DNA of 64,000 bases from Isoetes taiwanensis (lineage: Eukaryota; Streptophyta; Lycopodiopsida; Isoetales; Isoetaceae). The notes under the pieces were generated by a model that was not told the origin of the DNA, did no database searches, and saw only the letters and a program-made list of their open reading frames with translations. Made by a program: the position numbers and the translations under genes. The DNA lies in NCBI GenBank assembly GCA_021234155.1, contig JAJEKV010000115.1, positions 1-64,000 of the forward strand, given 5' to 3'. Shown piece after piece: positions 22,340-34,111 of this stretch; position 1 is the first letter of the stretch; each line of letters begins with the position of its first letter.

Positions 22340-24699
22340 GCCCGAGCCTGAGGACTGATCTAAAGAGGAGTGTAAGAGAACTGCTATGAAGATTGAAATA
22401 TTGACTCGCGGAATGCCTATTATTGGTTCTTGAGAGTCCAAACAAAGCTCAGTAAGAAAGGCACGGGAGCATCGCTAATGGTGACGAACCTAAACTGGTG
22501 GCAGTTGAGAAAGGGCTTTTATTTTCTAGGCATAGCTAGCTAGGCTATATGAGTATTTGGACCCGAATAGTAAATAAGCATTTTGGCACTTCTATTTTCT
22601 GCTGTTTGTAGGGTTTCTTGAGAGAGCTCTTCAATCTTAAGCGGTCCTGCCTCGGATACCGTCTAGACCAAAGTCGGCACGAGAATTGGGCGGATCAAGT
22701 AGTTTCTTGAAGTATTCTTCACGTCTCCGAAGCAAAAACATCGATAGTGACAAGCCACCAAAAAAATGCTGATAGCTTGGTTGAAGCTAAATATCCCACA
22801 TGCCAAACACTAGAAACTGGACCAACCTTTCTTATATAAGGTCATCGTGATGAAGACTCAACAAGCCGTGTGATGAGCACAGGCGAACTATTCTTTCGCC
22901 TTTTACTAAAGAATACCGTGTGCTTTCCGTTACAATCAGCGCATATGCCATTTTTTGGGATGCCTTCTCTTTGGAGAGGGCTCAACAAAAGAATTCAATT
23001 AGCATGTTGAATCCATACTACGCTAACTGGTTGTATATGCTTGCGAGGCTTTGCCTCTGTTCTTTTTTGTCCGTGCGTAAAGATATGGTATGATCTTCTG
23101 TCTTTAGCTTGTTGTTTGTCGTTATTGATTTTTGGTACGCAAATATTTTTCGTTATTGAGACTTTAGCTGAAATTACCGCAAACACGATTAATATTTAAT
23201 CACCCCATTTAGCGTCTTTGAAATATGAAGAGAACTTCCTCGGGCGGCTTATACCAAGGGAACATTAACGAAAAGAATAAAAGCGAGCTCACCTTCGGTG
23301 TTGAGAGGTTTAAGGTTTTTTGTATCGGACACGCCGGATGAAAATATCATTACTAGGTGCATACAATGCAAGACTTAGCTTAATGTCAAAATAAATGTGA
23401 ACAAACTACACAAGATGAATGAAAGCGCATGAGAACCAGCCAAAGAGGAGCTATTGCTTGATGCGGTCCAACGTATGGTTTTAGCTTTAGCTGGGATTTA
23501 CTAATGTGTAGCGACAAATTATGTTGGTTGCAATGATAACCGCGATAGTATGGCCTTTAGTTTCTCTAATTCTTTGTGATGTGCACAAATTGCTAGAAGT
23601 AATTCTGAGAGACTTGAGTACAAAGGCGGTGTCGTAACAGGTCCCATCTCGTGTCGTAAATGAGGTCCCATCTAGGTGCTTATTTAAATATCTAGAACAA
23701 ACAATTTACATCCGCTTGAACTTGCTTCATCTTAGGATGCTTCAAATCGAAACTAGAATCATGTTTGAACGATTCAAATGTCCATATAGTAAAGTGAGGA
23801 GGTGCTAAAAGTACGACATGTTTTAAAATTGTTTCATTTGCTTAAGCATTGAATTTCTATACGGTCTCATGACTCTAAATGATCTTGTTGGATTGATTTG
23901 GTAGTTGTAAAGGATAATGTGAAACTAGAGAAGAGGAGACAAAAGGAGGAATTGTCTTTTCTTCATCATTGTCCAGCAAGCTTCATTTCATGTTAGGAAG
24001 TTTTCTATTTAGGTCAAGGCAGCCAGAAGAAATGGATGAGAATACCATGGCTCTGATGATGAGAGCATCGGATTCTATAAGTTCTATCTGTTTCTACCCC
24101 CGATACTGGATATTCAGGAATTCAATATTCTCTTTGACATCTTTGTCTCCACTGACTGGCTTAGCTTTTTAACATAGATTGCCATTATAAGAAAGCCAAC
24201 GAAGCATTCTAATGTCTATAAGAGAATTTTAATGTCTATAAGAAAGATGGCTGTTGTTGTTATAGGTCGTAATTGCAACTGTATCATAAATTCACTGTTG
24301 GTCACGATGCTCAGTGATATATTTACGTGACCCATTCATTGATGATGTTAGTGTATGACATGTGACATGCTACATGCAACGACAAATGAATTTGAAAGGC
24401 AAGCCATTGTAAAATGGATAGGATTGATTGGACCAAAGAAGCGAAATTCTTAGATATCTAGATGATACTTTAATCTTTGCAAATTCAGAAGCTTCATCGA
24501 CCAAAGTTGCATAGGATGAACTTTAGAAAGCATATAAACGGAGATATTTTTTCTAATCAAGTAAATTTATATAGTGGTGTTCAACACCAGAAAAGGCATG
24601 AGTATGGAGGAATATATTGGGATAATTCGACAAGCTTGAAATAGTTGCAAGGTATGGATAAAGGCATTGATGACGATTTGGTTGTAGGAGATTTGCTCC

Positions 24700-24935
24700 T
24701 TGGCTTGCATAATGTGAAGAATATTATTAGGTCGATGGAGATGGTTGAATTAGAATGGGCTTATCAGCAGATCTCATTGGGGGGAAAAAACCAAAGGGGA
24801 TCAAAGAAATAATCGACTGATTGGTGGCAAGAAGTGTGGCAAGAAGAAAGCGAGAAAGTATTACAATTGTAAGAAGATAGGCCATTTGGCCAAAGATTAT
24901 CCTGAACCGGATAGGAGAAAAGAAGAGAAGGGAGA
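24700..24935 (+). pseudogene. Copia gag end with damaged zinc knuckle
   Basis: The peptide YYNCKKIGHLAKDYPEP corresponds to the gag CCHC knuckle CYNCxxxGHxxKDCP, in which the first and last Cys normally bind zinc. Both are Tyr here. Each change is explained by a G-to-A transition on the coding strand (TGY to TAY), the pattern left by deamination of methylated cytosine. Stops and shifts surround it. A Lys/Arg-rich stretch precedes the knuckle, as in intact copia gag. Confidence 0.75.
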
Positions 24936-25279
24936 ACAAAAAGGGGTGATGACTTGCGTGAAGCGTGGAGCAAAAAGCTCATAAATTCAAAAGTTTTGAA
25001 GAAGCGCATTTGAGAACACCTCGAGAGTAGTGACTCATTTGTGTCTATTGGTAAAGCATTTGTGTGTATCAAAGAAAGACCATGTAATGTGAAGGGAAAG
25101 AATAAATGTTTTCTGTTCAAAACTTTCTTGAATATAGTAATCAATATCTTTGGAATTGTGGTTGGTGTTCTAAAGCATGGAATTGTGAAACATGTGTATA
25201 TGCATTCTTGGATGGTTTGAAGTTGTTATAATGAAGCGTTGATTGGACAAGATCACGGGTTGTTTTGGTCCAAACAACT

Positions 25280-26455
25280 CATGGAATTTGGTACTTAGAA
25301 TCACGGAGCCTGAGATCACATGACACCTAAGCGTGAATTGTTTGTTGACTATCATCTGTTGAGCGAGGGCATGTTGAGCAAAGAGTGAGTGAAGATTGAG
25401 AAAGGAGATTTGGATATAGCAGATGTTGGACCATTAGACTTGACATGCCATGTGGAGAAATATGGCTCAAAAAGGACTCTATCGTCTTTGGAATTGGAAG
25501 CAAAATCATTTGTCGTCTCTAATTGGATGATGAAGATTGTTGGTGCACTTTGGATATGGCAAATGTCGATAAAAGGATAGAACCGAAACATGCTTGCGAT
25601 TGGAGATCGAGATGGGGACTTGTACTTGATTCAGTTAATTCGCCAAAATGTTGCTTTAAGCGCCTATACAATAGAAGAAAACCAATTGTGGCACGAGAGA
25701 TTGGGACATCCCAACTTCCTATTGATGAAAGAAATGTATAAGAATAAGTTGGTCAGTGGTTTGCCAAAGATTGAGCCTCCAAGTATTGTGCGAAGCTCCA
25801 AGTAAATTGTGGTACATGCTTGGAAAAATGCACAGGAGACGATTTCCTAAAGGGAAAGTCCATAGAGCAGAAAAATGTCTTGAGTTTGTTTATGTGGACA
25901 TGTGGGGGAAAGCTACATGTGGGGGAAAGCTAAAATGGCATCAATTGGAGGACACATGTACTTTCTTCTAATAGTTGATGATTTTAGCAGGAAAATGTGG
26001 GCGTATTTTCTAAAACACGAGTCTAAAGTGTATGGATACTTTGCAAGGTGGAAAACATTTGTGGAAAATCAAATGGATTTGAAACTTAAGCAAGTCCAGA
26101 TTGATTAAGGGAGAAAGTTTGTAAACAGGAAGTTTGAGGCTGTGCAGAGAGTATGGGAGTAAGCACAGGCAATCAGTAGCACATGGGGTCATTGAGGGAA
26201 AACTGGACTGTTTTAGAATGTGCCAGAGCCATGCTATTTGGGAATAATGTTGATCCTTCTTTTTGGGGCAAAGCCGTGCACACTGCATGCTGCCTATTGA
26301 CTAGGCTGTCTACTAAGGCTAATGTTGTTCCAGAGGAACTTTGGAAAAGCCTGAGATTGAGGATATGGAAGTGTTTGGTTGTAATGCTTTTATTCGTGCC
26401 AAGCACGTTAAGCTCTTTAATAAGGTTGTATCTTGCATGTCCCTAGGATATTCAG
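25280..26455 (+). pseudogene. Copia protease end, GAG-pre-integrase and integrase
   Basis: Near 25290 the protease active-site region survives only as WYLES before a shift, followed by DHMTPKRELF; the catalytic DSG is lost. From 25590, LWHERLGHPNF is the GAG-pre-integrase signature. Around 25810-25880 lies the integrase HHCC region. At 25940-26100 is the integrase core start, FLLIVDDFSRKMWAYFLK, with the first catalytic Asp. Past a frame change, RTVLECARAMLFGNNVDPSFWG-like sequence marks the core's end, with the expected Glu region damaged. A 17-bp direct repeat of TGTGGGGGAAAGCTACA type lies near 25900-25930. Confidence 0.85.
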
Positions 26456-26766
26456 AGGAGATAACCATGTGAACTGCCTTCTTGGAGTCGACCTGATATC
26501 TATTCTCTGCTTGATGCTTGATGATCTCGCCTGGAATTGACCTGCCTTATCTCTGCTGAATCTTTGCACTGTTCAAATGGATTATGGAGGAGGACATCAA
26601 TGCCTGTCGAGTCTTTGCCTGCTCTAGGTATTTTGATTCAAATGCATTTTCTTGTGTTTCAGAAATAGTCCTAAATGATTCAAAACAGCGGTCATTCCTT
26701 AGACCATCCATCATGATCTGAGTGGGTGTTCTAGGCTTCTGTTCTATCACAGTTTAAGGTATTAAT
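26456..26766. other. Junction between copia relic and BBE-like fragment
   Basis: This contains a short duplicate of the sequence at 27150-27180 (TTAGACCATCCATCAT at about 26700 and 27157). Otherwise nothing recognised. Confidence 0.4.
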
Positions 26767-27168
26767 CTAGATGCAAGAACCATATTTCAGCATTACACCG
26801 AGAGGTGCCAAAGCTTGAGCAAAAGGATCTACCTTTTGCTTGATTCTCAGAAGCCTGGCATAATTGGATCCAAAAAAGCTTTCCTGCCAGTTGGGCTCAA
26901 TGTAATCTGCCTCATTAAAGTAGGCTCCAAATTCAGGTACCGAATTCCTTAATGGAGCATTGATGTTAGTAAGTTTCTCAATGTAACTTCTTCTCTGCAC
27001 GCTGCTAGAATTCTGAGCGAATTGAGAAACAAAGGTAAGTGACCACAATGCCTTGCGCCATGAAGGATTTACAACATTATTTCTATAAACTGATATGTTG
27101 CCTCCTGCTACCAAAATGCCATAGATATAGACAAAACAATTTGTTTCATTCTTTAGACCATCCATCAT
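26767..27168 (-). pseudogene. C-terminal fragment of BBE-like FAD-linked oxidase
   Basis: The minus-strand peptide contains YFNEADYIEPNWQESFFGSN, then YARLLRIKQKVDP. This matches the berberine-bridge domain (BBE, C-terminal to FAD_binding_4) of secreted flavin oxidases. Upstream, GGNISVYRNNVVNPSWRKALW matches the region before it in the form I associate with fungi, bacteria and seed-free plants. Soon after KVDP the frame appears shifted: the expected aromatic and VGSE-type ending is absent. The FAD-binding half (His and Cys flavin attachment) is not in the window. It is therefore a broken remnant or the last exon of a gene interrupted by the segmental duplication to its right. Confidence 0.8.
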
Positions 27169-28015
27169 AATCTAAGTGAGCTTTCTGCAATAGTAAGATC
27201 GACAGCAGTGCAGGTGTTCTTTGGTGAGGCATTTTGAGGATTTTGGCATGAAGCTTGCCATCTAGCTTAATATTGAAGTCAACATATTTTTTTTTTATTT
27301 TAAAATCTTTCTTCTCTAGTAAGGGCTGTTTTCTCTGTGTGCAAGGTTGTTTTAACCTACGAGACCTGCATGGCTACATGAAGAAAGAATAATAGTGTAT
27401 GTAATTTTATCTGGCTTCATCCCCTCAATATGCATTTTTTCAACAAGTTGGATGACTGACTTCTCATTTCCAAGGTTTACATAATATTTGCCAGAATTTG
27501 CCGAACCCATTTGCTATGGACCACTTCCCTGTGCTTGCTCCATATCTTGCTCCATATCAGTTTGAGTCCTTTTTATTTTCTTTTTGATATTGTAGTCATG
27601 GAGTCTTCCATTTACGTACTTACAGTCTTCACGTACCTGGTTATTTATTGTTCATCTTTAGTCTAAGCTGCTTGAAATTTGTGGCAATGTAGACTTATAG
27701 ATATGTACAGTCTTGATGTTCTCATTTTTGTTTGTTAATAGTATTTTGCCTTCAAGTTGTGTCTTGTGGCACTACGAACTTATCCTTTATTTTTTACTGG
27801 TATTCTCTCTTCTAGATATCATTTGGGCATGTAATAGCTTGTATGGGCATTGTTCTAGATATCATTTGGGCACGTAATAGCTTGTATGGGCATTGTTTTA
27901 GAGTGCAAACTATTTTATATTTAGCATAAAAGTGAGTTGTTCAGTAAGTAGGTGCCTTTGGTTCTTATGCAGTTTGATACATGGTAAGTTTGGTAGATGG
28001 CATGCCATTTTCCCT

Positions 28016-28309
28016 TTATAGTAATGTGGGTGATGGTTTTGTTGCCAAGATCCTTGGATTTGTTGACATGACTCTTTGGCTTTTTTGCCTCTTCACAGAA
28101 GTTGATTGGTGCATGATTGGCACAAGAGGCATAAAACATATGCCTTGGGAATGGTGTAATTTATTTACTGCATCTAAGAATGTTACCTTTGAGTTGGTTT
28201 TTCTACCAGCATCTTGAGTTGATATTAGTTTGTCGGGTTTTGGCGTGATGTAATGATTGTACTGCATCTTTGGAGGGTTACCTTGGATAGTCGTTCTATT
28301 ATTTGGCAC
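28016..28309 (-). CDS. Conserved unrecognised frame, copy 1
   Basis: A 97-codon minus-strand frame that is also intact in copy 2, with one amino-acid change in the part compared. The product is basic with Lys/Ser/Thr-rich segments and no domain that I know. An overlapping plus-strand frame (27981-28217) is interrupted by a stop in copy 2, so if either strand codes, the minus strand is the better candidate. Because the duplication is young, conservation alone proves little. Confidence 0.2.
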   Translation of the reverse strand: MPNNRTTIQGNPPKMQYNHYITPKPDKLISTQDAGRKTNSKVTFLDAVNKLHHSQGICFMPLVPIMHQSTSVKRQKSQRVMSTNPRILATKPSPTLL

Positions 28310-29224
28310 TCATTCATTGTGTTGTGATGTCCGTCCTTAGTTTAGAACCATTGGAGTTGTAGGAGCTTTGTGAGGTTACCTTGGATAGTCGTGCTTTATT
28401 AAGACCTTTTATTATTTGGCTCCCATTCTTTGGTTGTGATGTCCTTTACTAATTAAGAACCGTTGGAGTTGTAGGAGCTTTGTGTTTCCCTCACTAGTCT
28501 TTTAGTATTCCTAGTTGTCTTGCTTTGGTCTATTCTATTCCATTCTATTCCTTTGCCTCCATTGTACTAAGTTGTGGCATTGTACCTTTATGTTCTCTTG
28601 CAGTCTATATTTAGATATTGGTCTTGGGTGGCTTCAGGAATACACCTTGTGTTGTTACCTTAATGTCTAGCTATTGGGTTATTAGATTTCATCTAGCTTT
28701 AGAGCTAGGTCATTCGTTTCTTTTAGTCATTAGGCTCTTTCATTATCTGTCTCTTTTTCTCAGCATGGTTGTTTGGTTGCATTAGTTGAGTGCACTAGGC
28801 TCTAGAAGTGTGATTTATCTGCATTTCGAGATAAGCAGATAAATTTGCTTCTTGAGGCTACCCTCACTTATTTAAGTCGCCCTTGTCTTTGTTGTCCTTA
28901 TCCGCCATCTAAAAGCCTATGCCGTTTGGTCGATTGCCCCACCCACCCACGCTTATTGCACCTTTTGCATGTTTTAGATTTTCTGCTTCATCATGTTTAG
29001 ATCTAATTGAATATATGCAACCCTCCACCTCATGAATATAGGCCACGTCATATTAATGACATGGCAGTATACATATAGAGTCATGTCCCTACGAATGTGT
29101 CAGTTCATATGCATATATCTAAGCTATTCCAGTTCAATGCCAGTCTTGCCTTCTAGATGCTCATGGGTAAGCATCTCAATATGAAAATAGAAAGTTTTTT
29201 TCAAAAATTTGTAAAGAATCAAAA

Positions 29225-29395
29225 TAGAATTTTCTAGAATGTTCTCATGCTCATGGGTAAGCACCTTATTCTAAAAATAAAAAGGTTTTTTTGAAACCTT
29301 GTAAAGAGCTAAAATATAGTGTTCTAGATAATTCTAGAATGTTTTAGAGAGTTCCAAAGTGTTCTAGAAAGCTCTAGATACTTAAACAAACTGTT
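29225..29395. repeat. TTCTAGA-rich degenerate repeat (duplicated at 35330-35490)
   Basis: Diverged units of TTCTAGAATGTTCTAGA occur over about 150 bp, with an upstream pair of CTCATGGGTAAGCA (29160 and 29252). The same block is present in copy 2. TTCTAGAA is a palindrome and resembles overlapping heat-shock-element half sites (nGAAn/nTTCn), but the spacing is irregular and I see no associated promoter. Confidence 0.5.
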
Positions 29396-30189
29396 CAAAA
29401 TTATTTTATGTATGCTCAAGATCTTTATCTCTCTTATTTGCAAGTATTTGTATTTAGAATTAACATTTATAGTCTGGCTTTTATAAACGTAATGAAAAGA
29501 GTTTTGAATTTCCGTTTGCCAAATCTCCTGCATTATAACTATTTAAAGAAGAAGTTGATCTTTATCAAGATCTTGTATATCGATTTGTAAAAATTTTAAT
29601 TTTAATACTTCTTATGCTGCCATTTTGTTCTTGAAGTTATTATATAAAGGTATAATCTAGAATTTTAAAGTCTTGAATATAAGATTAATTATAAATCTAT
29701 TAGTTTCAAAATGTTATTTGTCAAACATATGATAATTAATGTTTGTCAAAATTGTAAGGCTATTCTATTAAATGAAACTTTAGATTTTTTTAACCGGCCT
29801 TTTAGAAATTAAATATTGTGAATATTAATGATTGTTTTAAGTTCTTGGTTCATATTATAGCAATTTTACCAATTGAACTAAGGTTAGTTCTTGTTTAATT
29901 TTATATCATAAAGCAATTTGAATGTCTATTCTATTGAGATAAAGCAAATTAATAGTTTAATGCAATGTTCGGAAATGGATATGCATGTTCAAGTGCTTCA
30001 ACATAAAGGATAAAAGCGGTATAGAAGTCTGTTATGAATAAAATACATGGGTGCTGAAAGGATATTGCATCTCAAATTTAACAGATTGAATATATGAACA
30101 AGAGGTACGTGGTGATTATCTAGTATACCGTGTAGAAATTAAATTATTTTCCACTAATCCAGCATTTCACATCGACGACGCATTGGATA

Positions 30190-30605
30190 TCACAGATTGC
30201 CCAAACTCAAACACAAGTGTTTCTTTAGAATTATATCATCATCATTTGTCAACACAATATCAAGATGAAGTCTTCTCGATGTGGGTTGAAGAGGTAGTAA
30301 TGCATGTACCACTTGTAGAGTGGAAAGGCACTTACAACTTTTAACTTCCACATCAACTAGAGTTCTCAAAAGCTTACTCACACATCGAGAAAACCCTAAT
30401 TTAATAATTAAAGAACAGCTATTCAAATCTAATTTTTGTAATCTACTGCAACCAAGTCCTATAGACTTTAAAACACCATCTGAGAGATCTGCACATTGAC
30501 TTATGGACAACTTTTCCAAAAAAGAGAATTTTGCAATGCCATCTATTTCACGTACTTGGCAAATGCCATGAACGTCCCTTTAGTTTTTTTACAATGACTA
30601 GCAAG
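30190..30605 (-). pseudogene. F-box/LRR-type LRR exon, copy 1
   Basis: The last exon (stop at 30190) encodes cysteine-containing LRRs: LEKLSISQCADLSDGVLKSI then LQKLDLNSCSLI, with the LxxLxLxxCxxLTDxGLxxL pattern of AMN1/FBXL-like repeats in SCF substrate receptors. Coding homology continues upstream of the first ATG (a QVREIDGIAKFSF-like stretch), so the ATG at 30519 is internal. Around 30560-30600 the frame is disturbed near HCKK and a T run, giving at least one shift. Only about 2.5 repeats are seen, while intact FBXL proteins carry 10-20. Copy 2 differs by two amino acids across 109, so the duplication is young. Confidence 0.75.
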
Positions 30606-31053
30606 GGTTTCAAAAGTTTGAGGATGTCTTACAATAACGAAAACAGAAAAGTCTTCCTAATAGGAAAGTTGTTGCATCTCGCACACTTTTTGCAATGAAC
30701 ATGAATCATGCACTAATATTATAGACACATCGTAAGGCCCCAAAAATAATTCTCAATTTTTTTTAGTTTTCATAAGAGACTATAATAAAATAATATTACT
30801 TTGTGCATTAATGTATTGAATAATTAACACTAGCTATACAATGTAGTTCTTACTAATGGTTTATAGTTCTAATTTGTTACTATAGTTCACCATCATGTTT
30901 CTAATGCTAGTTAGTCTATTCAGTTTTATATTATACTTAAAATACCATGTTAAGTATATGGTCCAATTGATGATTTAGAACATAAACCAAATTATTTACA
31001 TTTTCTTATATAAATCATTGTTTTCTGAATGGGTTCTCGTGGACGATAAAAAA

Positions 31054-31160
31054 TCTTATCTTATCTTATCTTATCTTATCTTATCTTATCTTATCTTATA
31101 TAAACCATTGTTGTTCAATACAATAAGATGTCTCAATTAAAAAAAAAAAAAAAAAAAAAC
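31054..31160. repeat. (ATCTT)n tail and A run, copy 1
   Basis: About nine ATCTT units at 31054-31098 follow GTGGACGATAAAAA, then an A run at 31139-31160. In copy 2 the array is interrupted and shorter (37180-37232). The preceding words match other retroposon-like tails in the window. Confidence 0.75.
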
Positions 31161-32174
31161 ATAAAGGCTTGACTACAATGGTTTTTAATCAAGATAGTGA
31201 AAGCGACGAATTTTGTATTAATGATAAACCATTTATGTTTTAAACAATGTAATCGATATCTATTTACTAATATGATAAGGTATATGCAACTTGAGAACTA
31301 CTGCTATTTAAAATGCTTAAATATGTCAGCAATTGTAAGTTTCTTCACAAATTCATTATGATTTTTCCATCAAATCTTGATGTTTTCATTACGTAATAGG
31401 TAGCGGTTTATACAAAAAATTAAAAAATCTTTATTAATAAGCATTTTATTTGCTATTTTGAGACTTCACAAAAAATAATTTGTACAAAAACAATAAACAA
31501 ATTGGTGACAAATTGGCTCATAAACTTGTGCATACGATGTTGTTGGTCTATGAATTGTCAATTCAAGCAGGGATTTGGACCCTGATATTCCAACACGTAA
31601 TAACGCAAAATTCATGAAGAACTAAAATTTTACCTTCATAGATACTTTGCCCGTTGGATCTTCATTTTGCAATCATAATAACAACAGAAGTCATAGCAAA
31701 AATGCATGTGTCTTATCATTACATCCATTAATGCTGAAATTCCTGTAAACTGCACATGATACTATAAAACATATATCGAGAGAAGAGCAAGAGAATCATC
31801 TCATAGTATAAAAAAGCAGGTTACTAAACTGAAAAACCTATAAGGAACGTCACGTTGGACAAGCAATATATAAAAAAGAAAGATGGGAATACAAAATTAT
31901 ACATTGAATTACTTTGCAATGCAGAATTTCAAAAATATGATATAAACAAGCTTAACTCAAATGATCTAGTGCGCTCTGTTTATTCTGAAATGTTTCCTCA
32001 TAGATTTTGATCCAGGTGATGATACTTGCTAGCTCATTCATCTGGAAGAAAATGAACAAGAATCAATCACAAAAAGCAAGAACAAGGTTCTATCTTAAAG
32101 ATGTAAATCTTCCACTAGAGGCTCTATTACTCTTATGATCCGCCTTTTGCAAAAAATCTCTAGGGATGCCATCT

Positions 32175-32447
32175 TTATCTTATCATTCCCATTGGATCTT
32201 TAAGAAAAGAAAAAAAGATGCCAAAAAGTTCTACCCGTCTCTCCTCAAGAATTTTGAATATCAATGGTAGTAGTGTAGCCATACCATTTAATGTGGTGTA
32301 GTAGAGGATTTGAAACTCGTGTAAGCCCGCCACGGAAAACCAAAGTTGCCACAATATCTGAAGAACTACCATTACCAAAAAATCATGTTTTAACTCCATG
32401 AAATTCAATTTATGTTGTCTATAGAGGTTCGAAATGAGGTTGACCAT
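32175..32447 (-). pseudogene. Conserved frame near the end of the duplication, copy 1
   Basis: 90 codons beginning with MVNLISNLYRQHKLNF. The same beginning and the same end (LPLIFKILEERRVELFGIFF) occur in copy 2, but the middle is frame-shifted between copies, so at most one version is intact. It may be an exon of the F-box/LRR-like gene. No family recognised. Confidence 0.3.
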
Positions 32448-32592
32448 GCAATAGTGCAGTGGCCATAGAAGATAGTAAGCTCAAGAGCTTTGGATATTTC
32501 GTTATAAGAAAAATGTCATTATCCTCCAATCCTCGAACTTTCAACTATACATGCAAGTCAGAACAAGATTTGGTTTGTAATATATAGTGCAT

Positions 32593-33190
32593 TCATCTCA
32601 GCAGATTTTCTACAATGGTGGATAGTGGGCAGCCGCACACATACAAACTACCCACGAAAAATAAAGGGAAAATCCAATTATATCATTTGGACCCCAAAAA
32701 TACAATGCTAACAGATGTTTGCTGGTGTACCTGCCGAAAGCTTATCACCGGGATTAAAAAACCCCGCCCTTTCGGGTTTTCGAGGAAAAACCCTAGTGAT
32801 AAACCTTCGGCAAGGGGCTTAGACAAACGCAAGGCAGAGAAAACGCTCCCAAAACCCACGAATGGAGAAGTCGAAACAGATGCCGCTCGCCAACCTGTAC
32901 CTGCACATCACCAACACCAAAAACACGAAAGAAAACAAACCTCCCAGAGTGGAGGGGCTGATTACGCGCGTGCCACGCGACAAATATAATAAACAAAGAA
33001 GGGGGGGAGGGTGGGTTCAAAGAGAAAGAGGTACTGCTGAGAGAGAAGAGGAAGCGCCGATGAGATGTTGATGCAGAAACGCGCCTAAAATAGCGAACTT
33101 CCAACCAGAACGGCCATGCGCCGCCCGCATGCATGCAAAACATGCATGCTCGTCCCATTCTAGAATGGCGATCCGATGTCTCGGATCGAT
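32593..33190 (-). mobile_element. 598-bp palindrome-headed non-autonomous insertion, with its empty site in the window
   Basis: This is absent from copy 2, where GTGCATTTAACC is continuous, so its ends are exact. Read on the minus strand it starts CCCATCGATCCGAG and ends GCTGAGATG. The ends allow two readings: a 3-bp ATT target duplication, or insertion between A and T with no duplication and a 5' TC, as in Helitron-like elements. Following the minus strand: palindrome GATCCGA gaca TCGGATC (33170-33187), perfect palindrome CCATTCTAGAATGG (33155-33168), GCATGC motifs, TATA-like region, CTCAGCAG leader, a hairpin at about 32738-32815, and the tail. No protein is encoded. Confidence 0.85.
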
Positions 33191-34111
33191 GGGATTTAAC
33201 CTTTTACACCTCACTTTTAAGTTGTCTTGAATGCCAAAACTCAATCACAATCCATTGGACCAAGCAACACAATGAAAGAGGCATCAAAGATTTGGTTCCC
33301 TGATAGGAGAACAAACTGGTGTTGCTCCTTTTCGCAGAAGAATACCAATAAAAGGAATGCTTCTATTTTGAAAATTCCAACAAACACAATGATCTAGTAA
33401 GGGCTGTTTTCTCTGTGTGCAAGGTTGTTTTAACCTACAAGACCTGCATGGCTACATGAAGAAAGAATAATAGTTTGTAATTTTATCTGGCTTCATCCCC
33501 TCAATATGCATTTTTTCAACAAGTTGGATGAATGACTTCTCATTTCCAAGGTTTACATAATATTTGCCATAATTTGCCGAACCCATTTGCTATGGACCAC
33601 TTCCCTGTGCTTGCTCCATATCAGTTTGAGTCCTTTTTATTTTCTTTTTGATATTGTAGTCATGGAGTCTTCCATTTACGTACTTACAGTCTTCAGTCTT
33701 CACGTACCTGGTTATTTATTGTTCATCTTTAGTCTAAGCTGCTTGAAATGCCTTGGGGTTTGTGGCAATGTAGACTTATAGATATGTACAGTCTTGATGT
33801 TCTCATTTTTGTTTGTTAACAGTATTTTGCCTTCAAGTTGTGTCTTGTGGCACTACGAACTTATCCTTTATTTTTTACTGGTATTCTCTCTTCTAGATAT
33901 CATTTGGGCATGTAATAGCTTGTATGGGCATTGTTCTAGATATCATTTGGGCACGTAATAGCTTGTATGGGCATTGTTTTAGAGTGCAGACTATTTTATA
34001 TTTAGCATAAAAATGAGTTGTTCAGTAAGTATTCTTTTCCTTGAAGGGTGCCTTTGGTTCTTATGCAGTTTGATACATGGTAAGTTTGGTAGATGGCATG
34101 CCATTTTCCCT

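Larger units (their letters stand above)
22320..26455 (+). mobile_element. Decayed, 3'-truncated Ty1-copia retrotransposon
   Basis: In order: a primer-binding site (22328), a long degenerate gag region, a CCHC zinc knuckle (24855), a protease end (about 25290), a GAG-pre-integrase domain, the integrase zinc region and the integrase core. Homology stops near 26450, before reverse transcriptase and RNase H. Protease and integrase precede the (missing) RT, which is the copia order. Many stops and shifts are present. I could not define LTRs; the 5' LTR should end near 22325. Confidence 0.85.
27314..33393. repeat. 5.5-kb tandem segmental duplication, copy 1
   Basis: It begins at CTAGTAAGGGCTGTTTTC (27314) and ends where the same words begin copy 2 (33392), so the two copies are head to tail. 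Without the 598-bp insertion at 32593-33190 it is about 5.48 kb. It contains an F-box/LRR-like gene fragment, several conserved short frames, an (ATCTT)n tail (31054-31098) and an A run (31139-31160). Identity to copy 2 is very high by eye, so the event is recent. Confidence 0.93.

Noticed and set aside
27981-28217. Plus-strand 78-codon gene
   Set aside because: It is interrupted by a stop in the other duplicate and lies opposite a frame that is intact in both.
29225-29395. Cluster of heat-shock elements
   Set aside because: TTCTAGAA words fit nTTCn/nGAAn, but they are part of a degenerate repeat with irregular spacing and no nearby gene start.
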